The position numbers and the translations under genes were made by a program. The notes beneath the pieces were generated by a model that saw only the letters and a program-made list of their open reading frames with translations, did no database searches and was not told the origin of the DNA. This document shows, piece after piece, positions 47,087 to 57,533 of a stretch of 64,000 bases of DNA (positions within the stretch are counted from its first letter, which is position 1; each line of letters begins with the position of its first letter). Origin of the DNA: Pomphorhynchus laevis (taxonomy: Eukaryota; Acanthocephala; Palaeacanthocephala; Echinorhynchida; Pomphorhynchidae); the NCBI GenBank assembly GCA_012934845.2, contig WNNJ02003539.1, positions 21,094 through 85,093 on the forward strand, read 5' to 3'.

Positions 47087-47731
47087 GTTCAACCTTCGCT
47101 TTACTTTAATTGAGGAAGACAATCTAACATATCCTCATTGTAATAATTGCCATGGATGGGGCCATTGGGGATCCTCCTGTGGTAAAATAAAGACTTGCGG
47201 TGTTTGTGCCTCAGACGCATGTTCCAGTATGTGTAAGGGCGATATATGCTCAGCTCCTCCTCCTGCCTTAACTGCGGGGGTAAACACCCTGCTTGGTCCC
47301 GAAGATGTAATCATTTCCGGGAATACCGACAGTTGTTTGCTAAAAAAACGGCTAATAAACCCTTCTCTGCAGCTGCTCATCCGGTGGATCGAATGTCAAA
47401 TTCTGATATAATTCTTCTTCTGGACAATACTAAAAAGACGTTAATGGCACAATTTCAAGCGATGTTGACTCCTCTGATCTCGGCACTCGTGGGGGCGGAC
47501 TCTGCCCCAATTCCTGCTGAATGTAAACCCCCCCCAATCCAAGAAGAGGGGGGCTTCCGCAAATAAAGTTCCACCGCTTAAAATTGGAAAGCTTCTTAAT
47601 AACATGAACATGGTTGGCGCCTCACTGGGAAATGAAGATATTGTCCAGGGAGCTCTAGCCCTGGATGGGGCTAGTGGCAAGGGGGTAACTTCCTTGCACC
47701 TAGCTCTGTCTAGGCTGGCTGCTCCTGTCTA
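47087..47731 (+). pseudogene. LINE A ORF1 (gag-like) 3' part
   Basis: ORF1 proteins coat the element RNA. The first frame (FNLRFTLIEEDNLTYPHC...) carries the knuckle C-NN-C-HGWG-H-WGSS-C near 47139-47180, then further cysteines (KTCGVCASDACSSMC). A second frame carries C-LN-C-GGKH-PAWSRR-C near 47264, the typical last knuckle of Jockey/R1 gags. A third stretch (DIVQGALALDGASGKGVTSL) returns to the first frame and stops at 47729-47731. So there are two frame changes, probably at the homopolymers AAACCCCCCCC and AGAGGGGGGC (47525-47553). The stop lies 15 bases before the ORF2 ATG. Confidence 0.75.
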
Positions 47732-47745
47732 ACTGATCTGTCACA

Positions 47746-50200
47746 ATGGTGAGTAAACCCAAGCCTTTTTCACTGAATATTCTTCAGTGGAATTCAGGAG
47801 GTGCTTCCGCCCTTAGACTTTTATCTGGTAGAGATGCAGATGTTATAGTCCTTCAGGAGAAGCGGTATATCCGTCTCCCCCAGGACATTACTCGATTCTT
47901 CCCAAAGCACACATATTCCCACTATACTCCGTACATAACCCCATCCCACTTCTCTTCATCTCAAGGACTCTTAACCCTAGTTAAATGCTCCTTAAGGTCT
48001 TCCCTCATATTAAATTACTCTTGTCCAGCCCTCTCCTGTCTAGTAGTGTCACTCGTTAAGAACGGTAAACGCCTCAGTATAGCCAATGTCTACATACATC
48101 AAAGGGAGATTCACAAGAACCGTGACCTCCTGGACGGTATTATTGATAGCGGCTATGACATGATACTTGGAGACTTCAACGACAGAACTGGTCGTTGGAT
48201 CAACGCGTCACTTCGCAGAGCTAGGAACGGTTATCTTATTCACAAACCACCGACCCCTACCTTTCATTGCACATCAACAAATTCAATCCTCGACAATTTA
48301 CTGCTTCACTCAAGGTGGTTGCTTAAACCTCTCTGTACGGAGCAGTCGCGCCAACAATTGTCCACCTCTCATGACCTAATTCGCTGGAGAATTGAGGAAG
48401 ATACATTGCTTCGAAGGAGGTTTCACTTTGATCCGATCAGAGTAGCCTTCTTCCAGGCGGCTATCCGACTCTTTCCCCGAATAGGAAATCTGAGTCTGAC
48501 CGAATTTAATACCTACCTCTCTTCGCAAGCTACCGCGATTCTATCGACTACCTATAAAGGTCGTATATACAATCCCACTCCGACGAAACTCAAGGTCCTA
48601 GCAAAATTACTGAACCTCCCTAATCTCTCTGCTTCCGCCAAACAGGCCCTCTCGAATGAATACTGGAGCACTAGATACAGGTTCCAGCTGAGTAGGGATA
48701 GGACGAGTATCGCTCGCCTTAATCCTTCTCAGTCTTCCTTCTGGAAGATATTCAAGAAGGAGAAGTTTGTTTGCTGGAAGGATAGAGCATTGAGTTGGAT
48801 AGGGAATGTAGGCCTTGATAAAGTTTTGGAGGAGTCACTAGCCCTACACAACTATGGAGCCACTCAATCACCTCAACCAATCCTGCCTTGGTGTAACTTC
48901 AGGAGTAGGGATCTTTTTGTTACGGATATTCTTAACTTCCTGGGGTCCACTCCCGGGCACCTCCAAATCCGTCCTTCCACTTTCTTCTCGGGTCTGTCAG
49001 CTTTTGACAGCTGATCAGAGAAGAGAGGTGGCCGTAACTATGCTTTTAGCCTCCCCATCCGATGTAGCAGGCATCAATATTAGTAAACGTGTTTTTATTC
49101 CTAAGAAAAAATCCTGTTCATGTCCTAAAGACCTGCGACCCATTTCGATTCAAAATTCCCTCGTGTCGATTTACGAAAAAGCGCTTGCGCAAAAAATCCG
49201 CGACCATTTAAGTAGGCGAAATTTGATCCCTCCAGGTTTTCATGGGTTCGTCAAAGGTCGCTCGGTCCATTCAGCAGTAGGTGAGGTGGAGCAGTTTTGT
49301 CGGGAAAATAGCCATCGCCTAGTTGTGGCTATTTTCCTTGACTTTTCTGCTGCATTTGACCGCATCTCCATTCCTTTTGTGATCTCTTCTCTCAGGTCCC
49401 TCGGGTTGCCTGCGAGAATTGTGAACAGGGTGGAGATCCTGCTGTACACCAAACGGTTTTATTATAAAGACGACCCTGATGCGCGTCAGTTTTACCCTAT
49501 TACGGGTGTGCCTCAAGGTTCACCTCTTTCTCCTATCTTATATCTTGCTGCTTCCATTAATCTATTCAAAATATTTAAACGCGAACAAAGTCTTGTGGTG
49601 TATGCTGATGACACCACATCCCTGTTCTCTGGACACAAGTGCAAAGACGTAGTTTCTGACATCAGCCGTTTCTTTTTAAGATTAAAAGACCAGCTACCCA
49701 AATCTAATCTTATCTTAAACTCCGCAAAATCGCAGGTGGTTGTCTTTCATGGCACCACTGCAACAAAGAAAAAACTTAAGAGATTAGCACTCTCTGCACT
49801 CTCCTCCATATTTGCCTCTGAACCACTCCCCACCTTCACAAGTCGAGTAAAATACCTGGGGTTCACCGTTACGGTGAACTGGTCGGCGAAAGCTGACCTG
49901 GATAGACTTAAACGTATCCTGAAGAAAGCTAGGTGGGCTCTGAAACGGGCTCAGCATCTGTCATTGAAAGGGAAAACCCAGGTGCGCCTTTGGGGTACCT
50001 GGGCTATCTCGGGATTAGTCTTCTTCTCTAGAGGACGTCCCCCAGAGCAAAGACTAAGGTTCCTGAAGCTCCTCGTCTCTCGTTTACCCAGCATAGTCCG
50101 CACCGATTGGATCCTTCGGGGGGTGAAAGACCCAGGGTGGTTCAGTCGGAAGGCGGCGTGTTGGATCGGTTGGGGGGGGCTCAGATCCCCATGGATTTGA
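47746..50200 (+). pseudogene. LINE A ORF2, endonuclease and reverse transcriptase, one frameshift
   Basis: ORF2 starts at ATG 47746 (MVSKPKPFSLNILQWNSGG). The N-terminal AP-endonuclease shows VIVLQEKR, MILGDFNDRTGRWIN and related blocks. The RT at about 49.1-49.8 kb has KDLRPISIQNSLVSIYEKAL, FLDFSAAFDRIS, GVPQGSPLSPILYLAASI and the catalytic VVYADDTTSLF (YADD at 49601-49612). The C-terminus ends GWGGLRSPWI at 50200. The endonuclease and RT frames differ: copy 3 reads LNFWGSLPG where this copy reads LNFLGSTPG, which points to one extra C in CTTCCTGGGG (about 48939). That is the only break I find in ORF2. It copies element RNA at a nicked target in intact relatives. Confidence 0.85.
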
Positions 50201-50510
50201 GGCCATAATGTTTTAAAGAAGACTGACATGCAACTTTGAAGATTGTCAATTCATCTCGAAGAAGATTAGATAAAGGCTTGATAGTAACTGTCTTCTGTTA
50301 ATGATATTATCCTGCATGTTTATTTTTAATAAAATCTTTATTATATATTTTAACTAATTATCAAAGGGTTTTAAGGTTTTTTCCTAATACAAAATATTTC
50401 AAAGATTGTTCACAAAGATTGTTAGAACATGCCTGCAATGTAGGGATCCGAAAAACACAAAGTGTGCTGTAGCACAGCATGTATGTTTTTCACTTTTATA
50501 ATTCAAAAGT

Positions 50511-50789
50511 ACTGGAAAAATAATGCTAAAAGTAAACGTCGGAGCTGATCAAACGAATACTGTTTTGCACTCAAAATCTACTCAAATGACATCTAATCCA
50601 CTCAAATGACATCCACCAGGGGCAAGTACCTACCCCTGGTGGGGCTAGTACTGGAAAAATAATGCTAAAAGTAAACGTCGGAGCTGATCAAACGAATACT
50701 GTTTTGCACTCAAAATCTACTCAAATGACATCTAATCTACTCAAATGACATCCACCAGGGGCAAGTACCTACCCCTGGTGGGGCCAGTG
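50511..50789. repeat. 139-bp tandem duplication with a GC hairpin
   Basis: Two copies start at 50511 and 50650 (ACTGGAAAAATAATGCTAAA). They are identical apart from one or two bases. Each ends in a 10-bp perfect hairpin CCACCAGGGG and CCCCTGGTGG (50613-50642 and 50752-50781). Within each copy the ACTCAAATGACATC motif is itself doubled. It sits directly before LINE A copy 3. Confidence 0.9.
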
Positions 50790-53150
50790 GCGGGAAGGGT
50801 AACCTTCCTGCATCGAGCTCTGTCTACGGTAGGCAATCCCCCATCTAACTAATCCATCACAATGCAGAAAACTTGTGAGCCTTTTTCACTGAATATCCTT
50901 TAGTGGAATTCGGGAGGTGCTTCTGCCCTTAGACTTCTATCCGGTAGAGATGCAGATGTTATAGTCCTTCAGGAGATGCGGTCTATCCGTCTCCCCCAAG
51001 ACATTACTCGATTTATCCCAAAGCATATCAGTTCCCACTATACTCCGTACATAACCCCTCCTCACTCATCTTCATCTCAAGGAGTCTTGACCTTAGTTTA
51101 GTGCTCTTTAAGGTCCTCCCTCCTGCTAAACTACTCATGTCCAGCCCTGTCTTGTCTGGTAGTTTCACTCAGTAAGAACGGTAAACGCCTCAGCCTAGCC
51201 AATGTCTACATTCGTCCAGGGGAGATTCACAAGAACCGTGACCTCCTAGATGGTATTATTGACAGCGGCTATGATTTGATACTTGGAGACCAACGACATA
51301 ACTGGTCGTTGGATCAACGCAGCACTTCGCAGAGCTAGGAACGGTTATCTTATTTACAAACCACCCTCCCCTACCTTTCATTGCACATCTACAAATTCTA
51401 TCCTCGACATTATACTGCTTTACTCGTGGTGGTTGCTTAAACCCCTCTGTACGGAGCAGTCGCGTCAACATTTGTCCACCTCTCATGACCTTATTCGTTG
51501 GCGGATTGAGGAGGATGCGTTGCTTAGAAAGAGGTTTCACTTTGATCCGATCAGAGTGGCCTTCTTTCAGGCGGCTATCCAACTTTTCCCCAGAATTTGA
51601 AATGAGATTTTAACCGAACTTAATACCTACCTCTTTTCACAAGCTACCGCGATTCTATCGACAACCTATAAAGGTCGCTTATTCAATCTCACCGACAAAA
51701 CTCAAGGTCCTAGCTAAATTGCTAAACCTTCCTAATCTCTCTGCTTCCGCCAGACAGGCCCTCTTGAATGAATACTGGATTACTAGGTATAGATTCCAGC
51801 TGGGAAGGGATAGGACGAGTATTGCTCGTCTTAACCCTTCGCAGTCTTCCTTTTGGAAGATTTTCAAGAAGGAGAAGTTTGTGTGTTGGAATGATAGGGC
51901 ATTGGGTTGGATAGGTAAGATAGGCCTTGAAAACGTTTTAGAGGAGTCACTAGCCCTACACAACTATGGAGCCACTCAATCACTTCAACCAATCCCGCCT
52001 TGGTGTTACTTCAGGAGTAGGGATCTATCTGTTACGGATATCCTTAACTTCTGGGGTTCACTTCCGGGCACCGCCAAATCCGTCGCTCCACTTTCTTCTC
52101 GGGTCTGTCAGCTTTTGCCAGCTGATCAGAGAAGAGAGGTTGCCGTCACAATGCTTTTAGCCTCCCCATCCGATGTAGCTGGCATCAATATTAGTAAGCG
52201 TGTTTTTATTCCAAAGAAAAAATCCTGCTTATGCCCTAAAGATCTGCGACCCATCTCGATTCAAAATGCCTTTTACGAAAAAGGGCTTGCGCGTAAAATC
52301 CACGACCATTTAAGTAGGCGTAATTTAATCCCTCCAGGTGTTCATGGGTTCGTCAAAGGTCGCTCGGTCCATTCAGCAGTAGGTGAAGTGCATCAGTTCT
52401 GTCGAGAGAATAGCCATCAACTTGCTGTGGCTGTTTTCCTTGACTTTTCTGCTGCATTTGACCGCATCTCCATTCCTTTTGTGATCTCTTCTCTCAGGTC
52501 CCTCGGGTTGCCTCCGAGAATTGTGAACATTGTGGAGATACTGCTGTACACCAAACGATTTTATTGCACCCCTGCTACAAAGCAAAAACTTAAGAGATTA
52601 GCACTCTCTGCGCTCTCCTCCATATTTGCCTCTAAACCCATCCCTTCCTTCACAACTCGAGTAAAATACCTGGGGTTCACCGTTACGGTGAACTTGTCTG
52701 CAAAAGCTGACCTTGAAAGACTCAAACGTATCCTGAAGAATGCTAAGTGAGCCCTGAAACGGGCTCAGCATCTGTCATTGAAAAGGAAAACCCAGGTGCG
52801 CTTTTGGGGCACCTGGGCTATCTCGGGATTAGTCTTCTTTTCGAGAGAACGTCTCCCAGAGCAAAGACTAAAGTTTCTTAAGCTCTTCGTCTCTCGTTTA
52901 CACAGCATAGTCCGCACCGACTGGATTCTTTGGGGGAGGGTGAAAGACCCCGGGTGGGTCAGTCGGAAAGCGGCGTGTTGGATCGGTTGGGGGGCTCAGA
53001 TCCCCCTAGATTTGAGGCCGTGATCATGGAAGAAGATTTCACTTGCAGTATTGTCTATTTCCTTGGATTTTATGTAACGGACCTGTTATTTATTTATATA
53101 TATATTTTCACCATGTTTTATTTTTTATTAAGAAAATCTTTATTTATCTA
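50785..53150 (+). mobile_element. LINE A copy 3 (plus), RT core deleted
   Basis: Tandem to copy 2. It starts at the ORF1/ORF2 junction sequence (GGGGCCAGTGGCGGGAAGGG). The endonuclease reading is interrupted early (NIL then TAG) and again later. The frame 51719-52750 encodes linker and RT fingers (KDLRPISIQNAF, FLDFSAAFDRIS) but jumps from LLYTKRFYC to PATKQKLKRL. Compared with copy 2 this deletes roughly 180-190 bp, including GVPQGSPLSP and YADD, so no catalytic RT centre is left. The C-terminal frame continues to about 53023, and the 3' end AAAATCTTTATTTATC lies near 53150. Confidence 0.9.
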
Positions 53151-53545
53151 TTTATTTACAGCATGTATGAGAAACAGCGCATCTATTTGACCACATAAGT
53201 GTGTTGATAAGAATACAGGATTCTTTCTAGAAGAATTAGCTATAAAGAGAGGTACATCCACTAATTTTAGCGGAAACCAACCCAGTGCAGAGTTAATATT
53301 ACATTGAACCCAGTTAAATCACAATTTTGTTTAATATTGTCTTTACTTTTATTTTAATTTAATTCACTTTATTTGTAAATATGCTTCTTTAATTTTAAAT
53401 AATTTTTTTGCTTATCAATTTCCCTGCAATTAAAATTTGTTTGGTTTTAATCCTTTCTTCTATTGTTGTTGTATTGTGTATATATTTCGTTTCTTATTTT
53501 AACTTAACTGACTTAGTTACGCTAGTTTGACAGTACGCTAGTTTG
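53150..53545. other. Unassigned AT-rich DNA
   Basis: No gene. A short doublet GTTACGCTAGTTTGACAGTA, then CGCTAGTTTGA lies just before the TIR element. Confidence 0.4.
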
Positions 53546-53547
53546 AA

Positions 53548-53908
53548 GGGCGCATTCAGCTGGTTAACAATCCGTTCAATATCGTTTAAATCATTCCACC
53601 TGTCACATAATGAATTTCAAGATACTGTCGCAGCACGGTATAACTAAACGATACTGTCGCAGAACGGGACTGTGATAAAACGATACTGTCGCAGAACGGG
53701 ACAAGATACTGTCGCAGCACGGGACTCTAAACGATATATCAAGTATGTGCATCTGTGAATCAGAGATGTCTTGCTGTCATGCGTTATCGCGTCGTAGAGG
53801 TGCCTTGACCGTAATTAGACATAACGAGATACGAGATACACTATCTAGCTATTTGTCCACTGCATGTAGCTGTGTTGCCTTGGAGCCGTGCCCCATTTGA
53901 ATGCGCCC
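53548..53908. mobile_element. Candidate TIR element, 361 bp
   Basis: GGGCGCATTCA (53548-53558) and its inverted match TGAATGCGCCC (53898-53908) bound a 361-bp segment with no coding capacity, richer in GC than the flanks. The similarity of the termini extends weakly inwards (GCTGG, AATGGG). No convincing target duplication. It could be a MITE of an unidentified DNA transposon. Confidence 0.45.
53621..53722 (+). repeat. Four iterated GATACTGTCGCAG motifs
   Basis: GATACTGTCGCAGCACGG or GATACTGTCGCAGAACGGGA occurs at 53621, 53650, 53682 and 53704, spaced 29, 32 and 22 bp, within the TIR-bounded segment. Regularity and near identity suggest a protein-binding array or a young minisatellite. Confidence 0.85.
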
Positions 53909-54069
53909 ATTTGCGGGATTCCCTTAATGTAATTTTTGAAATAAATTAGTTATTATAAAAAACGTAACTGACGTAGTGTACCTTAATGTATAATTCTCGC
54001 TACGTGCATACGACATGAGGAATTGTTGCGCCTCATAATAAAACTGCAGCGAATCATGGGAATTGTCAG

Positions 54070-54105
54070 TATATAAAGCCATTATCCCAAATTTTATGTT
54101 CAGCT
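54070..54105 (+). promoter_or_regulatory. Candidate TATA/Inr core promoter
   Basis: TATATAAAG begins at 54070. TTCAGCTTG, close to the arthropod initiator TCAGTT/TCAKTY, has its A at 54102, 32 bases downstream, the canonical distance. The sequence alone cannot prove use. Confidence 0.35.
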
Positions 54106-54417
54106 TGACTATGGTAACAGTTAGTTACTTAAAATTTGCTGTTAAAACTTGATTAAATAAGAATTTTTGTCTGGAATTCTTCTATTTAAAATATCGATGG
54201 GATTATTTACAAAAATGCATTTTTTAACTTGTAAATTATAAATTAATATAAAACTTGATTAAATATTTTTGTCTGGAATCATTGTAATAATATAAATTGC
54301 ATTTATATTTGATAATCGATAGATGAATATTTTTGTGTAGATAAAAACACGATATATAAATACAATTGTTTCTTATAAGCTGTTTTCTTAATTTTATTGT
54401 TTTTGTTCCTAAGGCTA

Positions 54418-54602
54418 ATGAGCATTCCGTTGATTTGCTATAAAGGTTTTCCTATCTTATTTACGATGTTGATCGACATATATCTTACATACAGACAGGT
54501 AAACCTTGTTTTTATTAACGTTTTAAAGTTTAAGTTTACATATTATGAAAAATAATATTCTGTTATTTAACAAAACTATTTCAGCTGAATAAACCTAAAT
54601 AA
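54418..54602 (+). CDS. Possible tiny two-exon gene, 32 aa
   Basis: ATG 54418 opens MSIPLICYKGFPILFTMLID, then IYLTYRQ, to a consensus donor CAG/GTAAAC at 54498/54499. A matching acceptor ACTATTTCAG ends at 54584, giving an 86-bp intron of typical insect size in phase 0. The second exon reads LNKPK then TAA, overlapped by AATAAA (54598-54603). The frame is also open upstream to 54379 and strongly hydrophobic. The candidate promoter lies 316 bases upstream. The product would be a short membrane-active or secreted peptide; it could equally be a chance arrangement. No family recognised. Confidence 0.25.
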
Positions 54603-54604
54603 AA

Positions 54605-55860
54605 TCTGATATTAAGGATTAAATTTGATTTTAATTTGATGTATATGATGTTGCCATTTATAAATAATAACATAAAACACTGTTTTCGCAAACATTATGA
54701 CGATTAAAGTTGTCGCAGTTTTCCCTAAGCTTTATTAGATTTGCAATTATGTGATAAATAAGTAATAATATGTGATAAATAAGTATTATTATGATACTCC
54801 TAATATCGATTATACGATAACTCCTTTTCAACATCTCAACATATTAAACGTTAATTAACCCAAAGCACATTTATTACAAATTTCTAATGGTCATGACTAT
54901 TAAAATACTATAAAAATATATAATATTTTTATAATAAATATATATTATTTTGTATATATACAAAAAATTATATATTATAATAATTGTAATTATAATTTTT
55001 TATATAATTTATTATAATAATACAAAATTACAAAATAATTGGGTTACACGCAAATGGATCATATAAAAACTAACAGTTTGATTTTTCGAAAATTGTTGTT
55101 TGTGTTCATGTGAAATGCGGAAATTGGGTGTTTGTCAATGAGCGATTGAAGCTATTTTCAACAGGATGATGGAGTTTTGAACAGGGCAGTCGAATACTCA
55201 TGGATATTCCGCTCATAAAAATTAATCCAACAGATTCTCGGAGCTACTTGATTTCGCTAGCGTGGTTTGTTTGACACTTATCTGCAAGCTTGTGCGCGAT
55301 TGTCCGTAGGCAACGATTTAAATCGATAGCGAGCCCCCTGAACTAGAGACAACAAATGGTAAGAAACTGGCGTCTTCGACTTCGCGTACTCTTTCGTTAT
55401 ATTTGAACAACTTAAGTTGGACTTGTAGTTAAATGCTAACTCGGGAGATTTGTCGGCGGTAGAGGGCGCATGTATATTAAAAATACAAATATCCATTAAA
55501 GTGCGCACTATGTTGCTGCCAAAAAAGCCATTGCAGCCAATATCTAACCGTGCATTTTTATCTCTTGTGGTTGCTTGTGTTTGAAAGTCAATACCATCGT
55601 GGACTGGATTCAGTTGTTAATTGAATTCAATCAGTCCATCGTGAACTGAATTCAATAGAATTATAATAATGTATGTTCTTAATCAAATAAATCATGAAAT
55701 AATAACATAAAGGGTTACAAATTAAAGACTGGAAAAGAAAACACGATTAAAATTAATGAGCATCATATTCTTTATCGTCAGTCTTTTATCCGGATACCAT
55801 GATCGGTTCCCACCAGCTGATACCAACGCGTTACTTTATAATTGAGTCACTCAGGGTATT
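54605..55860. other. Unassigned DNA
   Basis: AT-rich to 55040, then a GC-richer patch (55040-55560) with only broken frames. Contains GGTAGAGGGCGC at 55458, reminiscent of a CTCF core, and an imperfect inverted repeat around TGGACTGGATTCA and AATCAGTCCA (55602-55634). Confidence 0.4.
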
Positions 55861-56040
55861 TAAAAACACCTGAAGGCCCAATGGGAGCGCACGATGGTAG
55901 GTAGTTTCGACATGAGAATTTTAAGAAATCTTAGTATTTGCTCTGGTGAACGTCCTCTAGAAAAAATACGAGTCCCGAGATTTCCTAGGGAAATTAGAGG
56001 CGCACCTGAGCACTTCCTCTCAATGGACCCGCTTATTATA
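55860..56040 (-). mobile_element. LINE A 3' fragment, strongly decayed
   Basis: Reads AGAAATCTTAGTATTTGCTC, then TGGTGAACGTCCTCTAGAAA and GAGTCCCGAGATTTCC, aligning with the minus-oriented LINE A block at 44935-45020 (AAGAAACCGTAGTCTTTGCT, GAAGTCCTCTCGAAAAG). About 180 bp remain. Confidence 0.7.
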
Positions 56041-57225
56041 TATTATCATACATCGTTAGTATTTTTGATTTAAGATATGTCACTATATTTCGCCCTATTC
56101 GGAGCCTGTACGGGTGAAGTCTGGAAGTTTTGGGCGTCGATTGAGAAGGCCTGCGAGAAGTTTGAGAATTCTGATATGTTTTGATAAGTCCTGCCGCGTC
56201 AATTGCGGTGTACGCAATTGCCCCCGTGCAAAAATTGAAGGAATTTACCATTGGCAACGACTTGTGTTAGTATCCTTCTGTTCGGCCTGTCGCATGGGTC
56301 TGTCACCGGGAGTTGTTCGCGTTTAGCTTACTCCACAGCTGGTGTGCTGCATGGAATTTTTAGGGGCGCTACGAGGAGAAACGGACACACACCCTGAATA
56401 ATAGTTAATTTTATAATAGTTAACATTAATATTATTAGTATTAGCATTAATATATATAATTATATAATTATATTAATAATATTATATCTTATAATACTAT
56501 ATATTAATATATTAATATATATTAATATTATATTATATATTAATATATATTATTAGATTATTATACTATTATATAATTAACTATTTTGTGTAATTTAGTT
56601 CAATTTATTACTTTCAAGTCGATACAACGCGAACTTTCGAATATTAATGACGAAGCAAATATTTGATAAATCAACTGCCTACAATCTTATGATTCAACGA
56701 TTTAAGTTAGTTACAAAAACTTTGAAAGTAATAGCTGTGGCGGTAGGTTGACTTCATTAGCAAGTATATTATTTTACTCATAGACGTGTTTATTTTCATA
56801 TTTTTTTTCTTCGTATTATTTTTTCGTATAATATTGCTTAAAATATCGTTTTTACCTTTTAATATTGTCAGTTTCATTGACATTAATAAATTTGTTATAT
56901 CGACCACTTTTGACAGACATGGTCGGGCCAATAATAGCAGGAAAATTCAACCATAAACAAATAAGAATCAACAAATATAATTTAGATTTAAAGATTTATT
57001 AAAAACCATCTAGACAATGCCGCGTTTTCTTCTATAAACATCCAATGTAAAATTCAACATTTGGGAGTCGAGATATCTTCCGAAGGGAAATCGAATCAAC
57101 GAGTGTAAATTAAATATCGGTGCAAGGATTTTCAAATTTTGTAATCAGTTAATAATTAAGTATAATTAGTTAATTATTTATTTAAATTTAAAATATCATA
57201 TTCCTTAGGAGATATATATAATAGT
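56040..57225. other. Unassigned DNA
   Basis: A GC-richer patch at 56100-56390 holds a 70-codon frame (MKSGSFGRRLRRPARSLRIL...) with several cysteines but no recognised family. The rest is TA-rich (56410-56580) or unassigned. Confidence 0.4.
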
Positions 57226-57229
57226 AGGC

Positions 57230-57533
57230 GTTGTCATAAACCTGATTTCGATTATATCCAGAGTAAACCTTTTTATCACTCCTAGACGAACTGATGAGAT
57301 CCGTCAGCGCTTATCAGTAGAGTGGTCCGGAAAGCACGTAGTTTGTTTAAAGAGGCCATACCCATGCTACTAAATCAGCGAATTCTCGGAAATGCCTATT
57401 TTATATATCACAAGACAGCCGAAACGACTGATGGTAGTTCACCCTACTGATGAGTGCTGCCGGCTACCATCAGATCGTCTAGGAGTGATAAGGAAGTCTG
57501 CTCTACTTGTAATCGAATCCGGTTTTTGACAAC
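57230..57533. mobile_element. Foldback element with ~95-bp inverted arms
   Basis: 57230-57327 (TTGTCATAAACCTGATTTCG..TTATCACTCCTAGACGA..ATCAGTAGAGTG) is mirrored by the reverse complement of 57436-57533 (TTGTCAAAAACCGGATTCGA..TTATCACTCCTAGACGA..ATCAGTAGGGTG) at about three quarters identity. The spacer is ~110 bp. The right arm also contains a nested hairpin GACGACTGATGGTAG with CTACCATCAGATCGTC. No coding capacity. A foldback/MITE class is likely; no target duplication was identified. Confidence 0.65.

Larger units (their letters stand above)
47060..50345 (+). mobile_element. LINE A copy 2 (plus), most complete copy
   Basis: About 3.3 kb. It holds the 3' part of ORF1, all of ORF2 and a 3' UTR that ends in TAAAATCTTTATTATAT. 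ORF1 breaks off 5' of its zinc knuckles, so the copy is 5' truncated. Gag-like CCHC knuckles plus AP-endonuclease plus RT, with no RNase H seen, place it in the Jockey/R1 side of non-LTR elements; the exact clade is uncertain. It is the reference for the fragments at 3.5, 11.7, 27.0, 44.7, 50.8 and 55.9 kb. Confidence 0.9.

Noticed and set aside
55454-55470. CTCF-like site GGTAGAGGGCGC
   Set aside because: Only the second half of the consensus fits; one such match per tens of kilobases is expected.
55278-55508. 76-codon minus-strand frame in a GC-richer patch
   Set aside because: No motif, no splice context and no similarity that I recognise.
57400-57480. Hammerhead-like CTGATGAG and CGAAAC in the foldback element
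   Set aside because: Only about 22 nt separate the two motifs, too few for stems III and I. The CTGATGG..CCATCAG hairpin explains the sequence.
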